NCBI RefSeq assembly: GCF_000369065.1
Contig: NZ_KB849803.1
Location: 62,001-126,000 of the forward strand
Source of the DNA: Acinetobacter haemolyticus CIP 64.3 = MTCC 9819
GTDB taxonomy: Bacteria; Pseudomonadota; Gammaproteobacteria; Pseudomonadales; Moraxellaceae
Reading direction: 5' to 3'
DNA: 64,000 nucleotides
Positions 11,249 through 20,697 of the stretch are shown here, one piece after another (the first letter of the stretch is position 1; each line of letters starts with the position of its first letter). Below the pieces are notes generated by a model that saw nothing but the letters and a program-made list of their open reading frames with translations, was not told where the DNA came from and ran no database searches. The position numbers were made by a program, and so were the translations under genes.

Positions 11249-12177
11249 GATTGCTTTCTCAACTCATCAATTAACTGCTGCATATCTTCAGGCATGGGTG
11301 CTTCAATGGTTGGATAATTTGGAATCTCTAAACGCATGGCATGTAAACACAAACGTCGCGCTTCAGGCCCTGAATACGCTGTATTGTGCCCATATTTATC
11401 ATCACCAATCAGTGGATGACCAATACTTAAACCATGTACACGAATTTGATGGGTACGACCTGACAAAGGCGAAGCATGCACCAGAGTTGCTGTTTTAAAA
11501 CGCTCAGCCACCTTCCATTCTGTTTTACTGGGCTTACCTTCTTTGGTGACACGCACACGGCGTTCACCATTAGCCAGTTCATAACGCAATAAAGGTGCGT
11601 CAATCAACTGCTTATCCAAGCTGACCTGTCCTTTGACAATCGCCGCATAGGTTTTTTGAATTTTATGCTCACGCAGTAGGTCTTGTAGCAATTTTAAGGT
11701 GCTACGCTTTTTACTGATCATCACCAAGCCAGAAGTGTCTCGGTCAATCCGATGAATCAGTTCTAAATATTTTTTTCCTGTCGCCGCACGTAAAGCCTCA
11801 ATCAAGCCATATGCGACACCACTACCGCCATGTACTGCAATACCGGAAGGCTTATTGACCACCAATAAACCTTCATCTTCATAGACGACACGGCTCAATA
11901 AGCTTTGAGCAACGCTATCACTCACAGGCGCAGCCGTTTCATCTTTTTGCTCATAACGAATCGGTGCAACACGAATCTGGTCACCAATCTGCAACCGTGT
12001 TTCTGCTTTTATTCTTTTTTTATTGACACGTACTTGTCCTTCACGAATCAAACGATAGATTCGACTTTTTGGAACACCTTTTAATCGGGTAAATAAAAAG
12101 TTGTCTATTCGCTGCCCGTCTTGATGCTCATCCACGTCAAACCAAGTGACACTTTGCCATTGTTGTGTAGAATTCAT
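11245..12177 (-). CDS. rluC: 23S rRNA pseudouridine synthase RluC
   Basis: 310 residues. An N-terminal S4 RNA-binding domain (about 18-75, RIDNFLFTRLKGVPKSRIYR) precedes the RluA-type catalytic domain. The catalytic Asp lies in ELIHRIDRDTSGLVM, and GRTHQIRVH is the other conserved motif. In E. coli RluC modifies 23S positions 955, 2504 and 2580. It is transcribed away from rne, and the same divergent rluC/rne arrangement exists in enteric bacteria, supporting RluC over other RluA paralogues. The HAD phosphatase gene follows with a 4-base overlap. Confidence 0.95.
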   Translation of the reverse strand: MNSTQQWQSVTWFDVDEHQDGQRIDNFLFTRLKGVPKSRIYRLIREGQVRVNKKRIKAETRLQIGDQIRVAPIRYEQKDETAAPVSDSVAQSLLSRVVYEDEGLLVVNKPSGIAVHGGSGVAYGLIEALRAATGKKYLELIHRIDRDTSGLVMISKKRSTLKLLQDLLREHKIQKTYAAIVKGQVSLDKQLIDAPLLRYELANGERRVRVTKEGKPSKTEWKVAERFKTATLVHASPLSGRTHQIRVHGLSIGHPLIGDDKYGHNTAYSGPEARRLCLHAMRLEIPNYPTIEAPMPEDMQQLIDELRKQS

Positions 12178-12330
12178 ACGCTCGATTTATCCAAGATTTG
12201 CTAAATATGATTAAAAAATGATCATTTAGCTAAGTTATTTCACAAGAAACCTAAACTTAGCCCATAGGCAGATGCCGCAAGGTTTGATATATTCAGCGCA
12301 CGGATACCACCGTAAGTGAGCATCAAATCA

Positions 12331-12354
12331 AAAATTTTATTTAGATAAAATTTT
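12331..12354 (+). repeat. AT-rich perfect palindrome upstream of rne
   Basis: AAAATTTTAT (12331-12340) and ATAAAATTTT (12345-12354) are perfect inverted repeats around TTAG. It lies between rluC and the structured rne leader. It could be a hairpin at the 5' end of the leader or an AT-rich protein-binding site; nothing visible decides between these. Confidence 0.6.
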
Positions 12355-12399
12355 AAATCGATGAGATATTCACCAACAGCTCGGATAGGTCCTAAAGAA

Positions 12400-12962
12400 T
12401 TATGCCGACGCCGAAGGCTTATTATATCGGCAAAATGACAAACTGTTGCGTTTAATTGTGCATCTGCACATACAGTTTGTTCAGAAAAAATATGTCGCCA
12501 ACTCTTGTTGGTTATTAAACGTAAACTGATCCACATCAGACAATTTGCTCCCTGATGTCGCATTCAGGCTAAAGCGTTGATGCATTGGAACTGCTAAGCA
12601 GAGATACGATGATCATTCCGTATCAAGACTTCCAGATGGATCGACTTCAATGCTTAATGACAGTGAAAGTCACCATCCAATGCACCGCTCACCCGCCAGT
12701 GAAGCGTACAGGAAACTTTGATTATGTCGGATCTAGTGATATTTCACAGATGTAAGACATGAATGAAATGTCAATAGATCGAAGATTAAAGCAGTATTGC
12801 TGACATCGAAACAACCGTATCAAAGCCCAAGCTGGATTTACAGTCAGTGGTTTCAGAGCATCCGAAATATAGTTGCTTCTGAGTCTTGATCGCGCCAATT
12901 TGATGTTTGCTCAAAAATATTGGGCCAGTTGTTTGTGTGCATCACTATTAGGTGTCACACCC
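12400..12962 (+). ncRNA. Long structured 5' leader of rne (putative autoregulatory element)
   Basis: The 785-base gap between rluC and rne holds a series of nested inverted repeats. GCCGA/TCGGC (12404-12408, 12427-12431) encloses GCC/GGC. ACAAACTG/CAGTTTGT (12438-12445, 12473-12480) encloses TGTGC/GCACA. TGCATTGG/CCAATGCA (12581-12588, 12677-12684) encloses CTGC/GCAG, GATACG/CGTATC (12603-12608, 12619-12624) and GTGA/TCAC. CGCT/AGCG follows (12686-12706). RNase E mRNAs in enterics and pseudomonads have long structured leaders through which the enzyme degrades its own message. Function here is inferred, and I have not fixed the transcription start. Confidence 0.65.
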
Positions 12963-15900
12963 ATGAAACGTATGTTGATTAATGCAACCCACGCAGAAGA
13001 AGTCCGCGTTGCACTTATCACTGGTAATCGTCTTTACGATTTCGATTTAGAAAATCGTACTCGTGAACAAAAAAAATCAAATATCTATAAAGGCCATGTC
13101 ACTCGCGTTGAGCCATCTTTAGAGGCGGTTTTTGTTGAGTACGGCGCACAGCGTCAAGGCTTTTTGTCTATGCGAGAAATCGCAAACTCATATTTCAAAG
13201 CGGATCCTCGCCAAACTTCTAATATTCGTGAACTCATTACTGAAGGCACTGAATTATTGGTTCAAGTTGAAAAAGAAGAGCGCGGCAACAAAGGTGCTGC
13301 GCTTTCGACATTTATTTCACTTGCTGGTCGTTATTTAGTTCTTATGCCAAACAATCCGAAAGGTGGCGGTATTAGTCGTCAAATTTCGGGTTCAGTCCGT
13401 GAAGAGCTTAAAGAAATTTTAGCGACACTAAACATCCCTCGTGGCATGAGCGTCATCGTTCGAACTGCAGGTATCGGGCGTACGCAAGAAGAATTACAAC
13501 TCGACCTACAACACTTACTTGACCTTTGGGCACAAATCCAAAGCTCTGCAAGCACGGGTCCATCACCAATGCTCGTTCACCAAGAAGCGGGTGTTGTTAC
13601 GCGCGCGATTCGTGACTATTTACGCGATGATGTGGGTGAAATTTTAATTGATAGCGAACAAGCTTATAACGAAGCGTATAACTTTGTTAAAGCAGTAATG
13701 CCACGTCAACTCGACAAATTAAAAACCTATACTTTAAATGAACCGTTATTCGCTCATTTTGGTATCGAAAGCCAAATCCAAACCGCTTATGAACGTGAAG
13801 TAAAACTTCCGTCTGGTGGTTCTATCGTGATTGACCAAACTGAAGCATTGGTTTCAATCGATATCAACTCAGCGAAATCAACACGTGGTCATGATGTTGA
13901 AGAAACCGCTTTAAATACCAATTTAGAAGCAGCTGAAGAAATTGCACGCCAACTTCGTTTACGTGATATTGGTGGCTTGGTTGTGATCGATTTCATCGAC
14001 ATGACCAAAGACCGTAATCAACGCATGGTTGAAGCGAAACTTCGTGAAGCAACACAAAGCGATCGTGCACGTATCCAGTTTGGTCAACTGTCACGTTTTG
14101 GCCTCATGGAAATGAGTCGTCAACGCTTACGCCCTTCCTTAGAAGAGGCAACTGGTTATGTATGCCCTCGTTGCCATGGTACAGGTATGGTACGTGACTT
14201 ACGTTCACTTTCACTTTCGATCATGCGTAAGGTCGAGGAAATTGCATTACGTGAGCGCCAAGGTGAAGTTCAAGTTGAAGTTCCTGTAGAAATCGCAGCC
14301 TTCTTATTGAATGAAAAGCGTCATAGCCTTGTTTATCTTGAACAAACTTCAAATGTACGTGTCACTGTATTGCCTCATCCGCATTTAGAAACACCACATT
14401 ACCAAATCCAATACAATCCAGCAGGCTTTGCACCTTCAAGCTATGAACGTACCGAAGCAACACGTTCAAGTGAAAAAGAACTGGGCTATGAGTCATCTGA
14501 ATGGCATTTAGAAGATGCAGAACACGTTCATGCTGCTCCAGTACAAGCTCAAACTGCCGCTCCACAGAAAAAAACTGCTCAGCCACAGGCTGCTCAACCG
14601 AAGCAAGCACAAGTGCCTGCACAGAAGTCAGCAAGTCCTTGTGCTTGGTTAGAAAATCTATTTGTTCAAAAACAAGCACAGACGATTGATCAATCTCGTT
14701 CTGCACAAAATGCGGCAGCAGCGATTGAGCAATTGGTCAATGGTGGTGCGGTCAGCCGCGGTCAATTTGGTCAAGTCAACACCCCTGTTGTCACTGAAAC
14801 ACCAGCACCTGCGTCAACAACGAACAATGCCTATATTTCACAAAACCCTGTGAAACATGAAGCGCGCGAAAGCTTTGAAAAAGACGAAAAAACACATCGT
14901 CCAAATCAAAACCAGAAGAAGCGCAAGCATAAAGAGCAACGTGAACAACATGCACATGCCCATGAACAACAAAATCAAGTGCATGAAGAAGTTGTACAAC
15001 TATCGCGCCAAGAACAACGCCATGAGCAACGTGAGCTAAAACGTCAACAAAAACGTCAGCAAACACAAGAGCCTCAAAACCAGCAACAGCATCACGATGC
15101 TGCACAAGGCAATGAGTCTGCTCCTGTTCCACGTCGTGAGCGTAATCAACAGCGTCCAAATCGCCCAAATCGCCACCGCGACCAAAGCGTTTTAAATGAA
15201 GCACCAGTTGTAACTGAAACTGCGGTTAACCCTCAACAGGTCAAAGTTGATGTGATCGATGCTCCTCGCACTGAGCCGATGAATACTGCATTGGTCGTGA
15301 ATATCGATCAAGGACAAAGTGAAATTATTGCACTGAATCCGCAACAAAAAACGACACCAGCAACTAAAGTTGAAGCTGTACCTGCTGTTGTGGAAAAAGC
15401 TGAGGTGACTCCAACTGCCGAAGCTGAGCCAGTAGTTATTGAACAAGAAGCTGAGGCTGAAGCAACTCAAACTCCAGCGAAACGTGCCAGCAATGATCCA
15501 CGTTCACGCCGTCGCCAACGTGGTGGTCAAGCTGCTGCTAAAGAAGCTTCCGTTAAAATAGCGCCGTCACAAATCCCAACATTGGGACAATACACTCTTG
15601 GCAGCTTAATCCGTCATGTATACGGTGAAGATTGCAAAATCTTGATTGAGCAGTTTGGTTTAATCACCACGTTCAATCGTGCTTTGCAAAAGTTCACTGA
15701 ACAATATGCAAGCACACTTGTTGTGGAAAATACAGTTGTTGAAGAAAAGCGTCCTGTAACACGAGATGCAGAACTTCCAACTCAAAAGGCAATGGAAGAA
15801 GCTGAACCTGCGCCAGTGTTAGACCTAACACCGCCTAAAGCATCCGCTGCTCGTGTCGCAAACGATCCTCGTGAGCGTCGCCGTTTAGCAAAACTTGCTG

Positions 15901-16334
15901 CAGAACAAGCAAAAGAAGCACATCTTGCTTCAAATGCCACACCTACTGTTGTAGAGAACACTGAAGTCGCTGCTGAAGAGGTGAAAGAAACCGCACCTCT
16001 TGAAGAACCTTCAGTAGAGGCAACACCAGTACCAGAGCAACAACCTTTGGAACTTGCAGCTACAGCAGTAGAAGCCGCTGAAACAGAAACAGTTACAGCC
16101 GTTGTTGAAGAAACGCAACCAGAACCTCAACAACCAGCGCCTAAGCCTGCGAAAGAGGTTGTAGAAAAAGCAACCAAAGCAGAAAAAGTGACTGAAAAAG
16201 CTGAAGCTGTAGAAAAAACGGAAGCAACTGAAGCTGAGGAAGACGAAGCTGCTAAAATTGAAAAAGAAAAATCAAGTCGCCCGCGCCGCCCGCGTGGACG
16301 TCCGCCGAAGAAAAGTACGCCTGGCAATGAATAA
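12963..16334 (+). CDS. rne: Ribonuclease E
   Basis: The endoribonuclease that starts most mRNA decay and matures rRNA and tRNA; it also scaffolds the degradosome. I place the start at 12963 ([14 protein letters not shown]), behind AGGTG, giving 1123 residues. The N-terminal half holds an S1 domain (about 35-120), the 5' sensor and the DNase I-like site with metal-binding Asp300 ([10 protein letters not shown]) and Asp343 (VVIDFIDM), then the zinc link CPRCHGTG (Cys401, Cys404). From about residue 500 the protein is a long low-complexity scaffold rich in Gln, Pro, Ala and Glu with basic arginine-rich patches, ending in an [13 protein letters not shown] tail. Confidence 0.96.
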   Translation: MKRMLINATHAEEVRVALITGNRLYDFDLENRTREQKKSNIYKGHVTRVEPSLEAVFVEYGAQRQGFLSMREIANSYFKADPRQTSNIRELITEGTELLVQVEKEERGNKGAALSTFISLAGRYLVLMPNNPKGGGISRQISGSVREELKEILATLNIPRGMSVIVRTAGIGRTQEELQLDLQHLLDLWAQIQSSASTGPSPMLVHQEAGVVTRAIRDYLRDDVGEILIDSEQAYNEAYNFVKAVMPRQLDKLKTYTLNEPLFAHFGIESQIQTAYEREVKLPSGGSIVIDQTEALVSIDINSAKSTRGHDVEETALNTNLEAAEEIARQLRLRDIGGLVVIDFIDMTKDRNQRMVEAKLREATQSDRARIQFGQLSRFGLMEMSRQRLRPSLEEATGYVCPRCHGTGMVRDLRSLSLSIMRKVEEIALRERQGEVQVEVPVEIAAFLLNEKRHSLVYLEQTSNVRVTVLPHPHLETPHYQIQYNPAGFAPSSYERTEATRSSEKELGYESSEWHLEDAEHVHAAPVQAQTAAPQKKTAQPQAAQPKQAQVPAQKSASPCAWLENLFVQKQAQTIDQSRSAQNAAAAIEQLVNGGAVSRGQFGQVNTPVVTETPAPASTTNNAYISQNPVKHEARESFEKDEKTHRPNQNQKKRKHKEQREQHAHAHEQQNQVHEEVVQLSRQEQRHEQRELKRQQKRQQTQEPQNQQQHHDAAQGNESAPVPRRERNQQRPNRPNRHRDQSVLNEAPVVTETAVNPQQVKVDVIDAPRTEPMNTALVVNIDQGQSEIIALNPQQKTTPATKVEAVPAVVEKAEVTPTAEAEPVVIEQEAEAEATQTPAKRASNDPRSRRRQRGGQAAAKEASVKIAPSQIPTLGQYTLGSLIRHVYGEDCKILIEQFGLITTFNRALQKFTEQYASTLVVENTVVEEKRPVTRDAELPTQKAMEEAEPAPVLDLTPPKASAARVANDPRERRRLAKLAAEQAKEAHLASNATPTVVENTEVAAEEVKETAPLEEPSVEATPVPEQQPLELAATAVEAAETETVTAVVEETQPEPQQPAPKPAKEVVEKATKAEKVTEKAEAVEKTEATEAEEDEAAKIEKEKSSRPRRPRGRPPKKSTPGNE

Positions 16335-16360
16335 TTTGCTAAATTGCGCACAATAAACAA

Positions 16361-16395
16361 AAGCCTAGTCATTTCGATGACTGGGCTTTTTTGTT
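16361..16395 (+). terminator. Rho-independent terminator of rne
   Basis: AAGCCTAGTCAT (16361-16372) and ATGACTGGGCTT (16377-16388) form a 12-bp stem with one G-U pair, capped by a TTCG tetraloop and followed by a T-run. Confidence 0.93.
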
Positions 16396-16523
16396 ATTTT
16401 GTCAAAATTAGGTTGATTGCTCTAGGAACTTACCATTAAAAACAGCATCAACAACAGTGATGTAAATGGTTGTGTTCCAATAGATAGCCATTTTGGATTG
16501 ATCAAAAAATAAATAGGATTGAT

Positions 16524-18365
16524 ATGAGCCAAACTACACAAACCGATATTATTACCCTAAGTGATGTCGCGACTCGACTCCCGAACTTCATCACCAAAGT
16601 ACCTCATATCCTCAATGGACTTAAGCAGGCGTATATACGCACTCCGACTTCACCAGCAGGTTTAGGCATCGCTTTTGAAAAAGCTGTAAAACGTAATCCT
16701 CAAGGCACAGCACTATTATTTGAAGAGCAAAGCTATAGCTATCAGGCACTCAATGAATGGGCCAACCAAATTGCGCACTACTACCTTTCAATCGGCGCAA
16801 AAAAAGGTGATGTGATTGCGGTAATGGTTGAGAATCGTCCTGAGCTTATTGCAACGATTGTTGCTTTGGCAAAAATTGGGGTAACCATTGCACTCGTTAA
16901 TACTTCACAAATTGGTAAAGTACTCGCGCATAGTATTAATCTAGTCAATCCAATTGCAGTGATTGCTGGTGAAGAAGTTCGCGCTGTAATTGATGAAATT
17001 CGTCAAGACTTAACCATTGCACCAGACCGTTTTCATTGGTTTGCTGATCAAGAGACACGCAAGAATGCGGGGACTGCGCCTCAGGACTACGTCAATCTAG
17101 CCCAACAAATTGATCAATTTCCAAAATTCAATCCATCGACCACACGTACAGTAACAGGCAAAGATGGTTTATTTTACATTTATACCTCGGGTACAACAGG
17201 TCTACCAAAGGCTGTGATCTTTACACATAGCCGCTGGACATTGGCTTACGGTACCTATGGCCATATCCTCAATCTAGGTAAAGATGATGTCATGTATGTG
17301 ACTTTACCGCTTTACCACGCCACGGGTGTAGTGGTGTGTTGGTGTGGTGTGATTGCAGGTAGCGCAACACTGGCGGTACGCCGTAAATACTCAACCAGCG
17401 CATTCTGGAAAGACGTACAAAAGTTCAATGCATCAGCAATCGGCTACGTTGGTGAATTGTGCCGCTACCTCATGGATGCACCTGTTACTGAGCTTGATCG
17501 CGCACATCGTGTCACTAAAATGATTGGTAACGGTATGCGTCCAAATATTTGGGGCAAGTTTAAAGAACGCTTTGGTGTGCAAGAAGTCCTTGAACTTTAT
17601 GCATCAAGTGAAGGTAACGTTGGTTTTAGTAACATCTTTAACTTTGACAACACCGTTGGCTTTTCTCCAACACCATATGCAATCGTTGAATATGACAAAG
17701 AGAAAAATGAACTGGTACGTGATAGCAAAGGCTATTGCAAGAAAGTAAAAACAGGTGAAGTTGGCTTACTGGTAGGGAAGATTACCAGCCGCTCTCCTTT
17801 TGATGGCTACACTGATCCTGAAAAAAACAAATCTGTTATATTGAAAGATGTCTTCACAAAAGGCGACTCATACTTCAACACAGGTGATTTAGTTCGTGAT
17901 ATCGGTTTCCGTCATGCACAGTTTGTGGATCGCTTAGGTGATACTTTCCGTTGGAAAGGTGAGAATGTTTCAACCACCGAAGTTGAAAACATGGTCTGCG
18001 AATATGAAAAAATCGCAGAAGCAGTTGTTTATGGTGTAGAAATTCCAAATACCAATGGTCGTGCAGGTATGGCAGCAATCACCTTAGTTGACGGACAGGA
18101 ACTCACTGAAACCGATCTTAGCGAAATGGTCAATGTATTTAAAAAATGCTTACCATCTTACGCAATTCCAGTGTTCTTACGTGTACAAGAGAAAGTTGAA
18201 ACTACAGGTACATTTAAATACCAGAAAAATAAGCTGAAAGAAGATTCATTTGATCCAAGCAAAACTTCTGAACGTTTACTGGTTTTATTACCTGGTGCAT
18301 CAAGCTATTGTGATGTAAACACTGAGATATTTGATAATATTCAAAGTTATCAATACCGTTTCTAG
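16524..18365 (+). CDS. Long-chain acyl-CoA synthetase (FATP/ACSVL type)
   Basis: 613 residues of the adenylate-forming superfamily. The nucleotide-binding motif is YTSGTTGLPKA (residues 220-230). The A5-type motif is YASSEGNVGF, the A7-type motif is FNTGDLVRD, and FRWKGENVSTTEVE begins the C-terminal domain. These features match very-long-chain acyl-CoA synthetases and fatty acid transport proteins (FATP), which activate imported fatty acids to their CoA esters; this is a branch distinct from FadD. It stands alone, after the rne terminator, with SD-like ATAGGATTG before the ATG. Confidence 0.9.
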   Translation: MSQTTQTDIITLSDVATRLPNFITKVPHILNGLKQAYIRTPTSPAGLGIAFEKAVKRNPQGTALLFEEQSYSYQALNEWANQIAHYYLSIGAKKGDVIAVMVENRPELIATIVALAKIGVTIALVNTSQIGKVLAHSINLVNPIAVIAGEEVRAVIDEIRQDLTIAPDRFHWFADQETRKNAGTAPQDYVNLAQQIDQFPKFNPSTTRTVTGKDGLFYIYTSGTTGLPKAVIFTHSRWTLAYGTYGHILNLGKDDVMYVTLPLYHATGVVVCWCGVIAGSATLAVRRKYSTSAFWKDVQKFNASAIGYVGELCRYLMDAPVTELDRAHRVTKMIGNGMRPNIWGKFKERFGVQEVLELYASSEGNVGFSNIFNFDNTVGFSPTPYAIVEYDKEKNELVRDSKGYCKKVKTGEVGLLVGKITSRSPFDGYTDPEKNKSVILKDVFTKGDSYFNTGDLVRDIGFRHAQFVDRLGDTFRWKGENVSTTEVENMVCEYEKIAEAVVYGVEIPNTNGRAGMAAITLVDGQELTETDLSEMVNVFKKCLPSYAIPVFLRVQEKVETTGTFKYQKNKLKEDSFDPSKTSERLLVLLPGASSYCDVNTEIFDNIQSYQYRF

Positions 18366-18538
18366 TTTATTTTTTAACTAAACAAGAGGAAATCGTGCTT
18401 TTTATAAACAATCATGCACATGTTTTTAAATTTCCTCTTGTGTTAGCTGAATAAGTTGCTAGAATACGCAACATCAAAACGAAGACGCACTTAGAACTGA
18501 TTAGTTTTTCTTGCGTAGCATGTTTAAACACTTGCTTA

Positions 18539-18614
18539 GGGTCGTTAGCTCAGTTGGTAGAGCAGCGGACTTTTAATCCGTTGGTCCCGCGTTCGAGTCG
18601 CGGACGACCCACCA
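18539..18614 (+). tRNA. tRNA-Lys (anticodon TTT), copy 1
   Basis: A 76-base cloverleaf with acceptor stem GGGTCGT/ACGACCC, D-arm AGCTCAGTTGGTAGAGC, anticodon loop CTTTTAA with TTT at positions 34-36, T-arm with GTTCGAGTC, and an encoded CCA end. The sequence is identical to the second copy at 18731. Confidence 0.98.
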
Positions 18615-18642
18615 CTTTAAGTTTTGATACTCCTGAAAAGGA

Positions 18643-18663
18643 TTGATAACCGAAAGTTATCAA
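18643..18663 (+). repeat. Hairpin in the tRNA-Lys spacer
   Basis: TTGATAAC (18643-18650) and GTTATCAA (18656-18663) form a perfect 8-bp stem with loop CGAAA, between the two tRNA genes. It may be a processing signal or a weak terminator; it lacks a T-run. Confidence 0.6.
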
Positions 18664-18699
18664 GATTTGTAAGACTACGCGCTTCGCTTGTCTTGCAAC

Positions 18700-18724
18700 A
18701 ATTTTAGAGTGTTACTCTAAAATT
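18700..18724 (+). repeat. Second hairpin in the tRNA-Lys spacer
   Basis: AATTTTAGAGT (18700-18710) and ACTCTAAAATT (18714-18724) form a perfect 11-bp stem with a three-base loop, ending six bases before the second tRNA. The position suggests a structure that marks the 5' leader for processing. Confidence 0.65.
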
Positions 18725-18730
18725 ATTTCA

Positions 18731-18806
18731 GGGTCGTTAGCTCAGTTGGTAGAGCAGCGGACTTTTAATCCGTTGGTCCCGCGTTCGAGTCGCGGACGAC
18801 CCACCA
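18731..18806 (+). tRNA. tRNA-Lys (anticodon TTT), copy 2
   Basis: Identical to the first copy in all 76 positions, including the encoded CCA. It is probably cotranscribed with copy 1 (116-base spacer), with a strong terminator immediately downstream. Confidence 0.98.
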
Positions 18807-18812
18807 GATTCT

Positions 18813-18848
18813 AAAAAACCTCATCATTCATGATGAGGTTTTTTATTT
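18813..18848 (+). terminator. Rho-independent terminator of the tRNA-Lys operon
   Basis: AAAAAACCTCATCAT (18813-18827) pairs perfectly with ATGATGAGGTTTTTT (18830-18844). The T-run follows directly. The matching A-run makes it potentially bidirectional. Confidence 0.93.
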
Positions 18849-18921
18849 TGTATGGAATATCTTTCCAAAAGATGACAAGAGCTATGTCATAACTTCAGGA
18901 TTCCCTTCCCGAGTTTATAAT

Positions 18922-20076
18922 TTATAAAAACGCTTCTAATACCGTATTTAAAAAGATATGACCCTGCTCGGTACAAGCAATACGATCTGTATCAGCCACC
19001 AAAAGTTTCTTCTCGCGTAATGTGTTCAAAATAGGCGCTAACTCCACCAAACTTAAACCAGTACGTTGTTCATATAAAGTCGCTTCAACACCATCATTGA
19101 GACGTAGAGCATTCATCATAAATTCAAATGCTAACTCATCTGCTTCAATACGCTTCATTTGTACATGTTCAGCAGGAACTTTAGCCAAATAATCTTTCGG
19201 CAAGCGGGTTTTTTGAAACCGATAGACGCCTTCGGGACGTGTCACCTTTCCATGTGCACCCGCTCCAATCGCGAGGTAATCGCCAAATTGCCAATAATTC
19301 AAATTATGTGCTGATGGCTTTTCCTTTCGCCATGCGGAAACTTCATAATTTACATAGCCATTGGCTTTTAAGTATGCCTCACCCTCCGCTTGGATGTGTT
19401 CTAAGACTTCATCTTGTGGCAACACAGGCTGAGTTCTAAAGAAAACCGTATTCGGCTCAATAGTCAATTGATACCAGCTAATATGCGTCGCACCATGCTC
19501 TACAGCTAATTTTAGATCAGTTAATGCCTGTTGCTCTGTTTGCTGAGGTAAACCATGCATCAAATCGACATTCACACGCTCGAAACCTGCTTGACGTGCT
19601 TGTTGAATCGCATCCAGTGCATTGCTGGCGGTATGAATACGTCCCAAACGCTGCAAGTGCTCTGTATCGAAACTTTGCACACCAAGCGATAACCGATTAA
19701 TACCAACCGCAAGATAATCTGCAAATGGATCATGCTCAACCGTACCGGGATTGGCTTCGAGGGTAATTTCACAATCAGCTTCAAAACTCAACCGTGCTTT
19801 CAGTTGTTCAAATAACCACTGATAACCTTGAGCAGAAATCAGCGATGGCGTTCCCCCACCTATAAACACGCTATGAATTGATCGCCCTTGTGCCATTTCA
19901 ATTTGCGTCTCAAAATCAGCCACTAAGGCTGCAAGATATTGCTGTTCCAAATCCATAGACAAATGCCCATCAGGAACAGCATGTGAATTAAAATCACAGT
20001 AAGGACATTTACGCACACACCAAGGCATGTGAATGTATAAGGATAAAGGAATATTTGCTGGATTTAACGGACTCAA
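18922..20076 (-). CDS. hemW: Radical SAM haem chaperone HemW
   Basis: 384 residues, the usual HemW length. The radical SAM cluster motif is CVRKCPYCDF (Cys20, Cys24, Cys27), in the variant with a fourth conserved residue that separates HemW from true coproporphyrinogen dehydrogenase HemN. Other motifs are FIGGGTPSL, EANPGT, SLGVQSF, NVDLMHGLP and the HemN C-terminal domain from about 300. Proteins of this type bind haem and deliver it to apo-respiratory enzymes. Many are still annotated as oxygen-independent coproporphyrinogen III oxidase. It is monocistronic and leftward. Confidence 0.93.
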   Translation of the reverse strand: MSPLNPANIPLSLYIHMPWCVRKCPYCDFNSHAVPDGHLSMDLEQQYLAALVADFETQIEMAQGRSIHSVFIGGGTPSLISAQGYQWLFEQLKARLSFEADCEITLEANPGTVEHDPFADYLAVGINRLSLGVQSFDTEHLQRLGRIHTASNALDAIQQARQAGFERVNVDLMHGLPQQTEQQALTDLKLAVEHGATHISWYQLTIEPNTVFFRTQPVLPQDEVLEHIQAEGEAYLKANGYVNYEVSAWRKEKPSAHNLNYWQFGDYLAIGAGAHGKVTRPEGVYRFQKTRLPKDYLAKVPAEHVQMKRIEADELAFEFMMNALRLNDGVEATLYEQRTGLSLVELAPILNTLREKKLLVADTDRIACTEQGHIFLNTVLEAFL

Positions 20077-20216
20077 AATAGCGGCTCAATAAAAGAACCC
20101 CTCTATTTTATCATGACTGCCTTTAAGTCGGTTGCATGTTGCAACAATGCTATTGCTTATCATCATGCTTGGATTCAGTTAGACTGTAAAAATAAAGAAC
20201 AATTAGACCAAATCAT

Positions 20217-20678
20217 ATGATGAAAATTTCAAGCCAATTGCTTCTGATGCTTCCCCTAGCGCTCGGCGTTGGCGTGGCAATGGCATTTCAAACTGCAATT
20301 AATGCTCAACTCAGAGAGCATCTTCACTCTCCATTACAGGCAGCCTTTCTGTCTTTTTTAGTCGGTACGATTATCTTGGCGTTATTGGTTTACTTTCAAA
20401 GCACAGCAAAACCTAGTTTAGGTGAACTTTCACAAATTCCATGGTTTCTATGGATTGGCGGCTTTCTTGGGGTTTATGCCATCAGTATGAGTATCTATAC
20501 TGCGCCTAAACTCGGATTTCTGACTTTTTCGGGCCTTGTGATTTTTGGCCAGCTCACCATCTCAATTTTATTAGATCATTTTGGTTGGTTAGGCACAGAA
20601 AAAATCCCCGTGAATTGGCAACGCCTACTCGGCAGTATTGTCATTTTTATTGGTGTTTTACTCACACTACAGCGTTAA
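20217..20678 (+). CDS. DMT-superfamily membrane protein (YdcZ/DUF606 family)
   Basis: 153 residues with five hydrophobic helices, matching the half-size YdcZ/DUF606 branch of the drug/metabolite transporter superfamily. The Pro/Gly-rich motifs AFQTAINAQLRE and FLGVYAIS are typical. Substrate unknown. It lies 19 bases upstream of the MATE pump gene on the same strand, so the two are probably cotranscribed. Confidence 0.85.
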   Translation: MMKISSQLLLMLPLALGVGVAMAFQTAINAQLREHLHSPLQAAFLSFLVGTIILALLVYFQSTAKPSLGELSQIPWFLWIGGFLGVYAISMSIYTAPKLGFLTFSGLVIFGQLTISILLDHFGWLGTEKIPVNWQRLLGSIVIFIGVLLTLQR

Positions 20679-20697
20679 TTTTTGAAGAGTATATTTA

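Noticed and set aside
12240..12563. 107-residue reading frame on the minus strand upstream of rne
   Set aside because: It lies antisense to the structured rne leader, has no ribosome site and no recognisable sequence pattern.
14362..15204. Antisense reading frames of 114 and 137 residues inside rne
   Set aside because: Produced by the Gln/Ala/Pro-rich low-complexity coding region of rne; no start signals.
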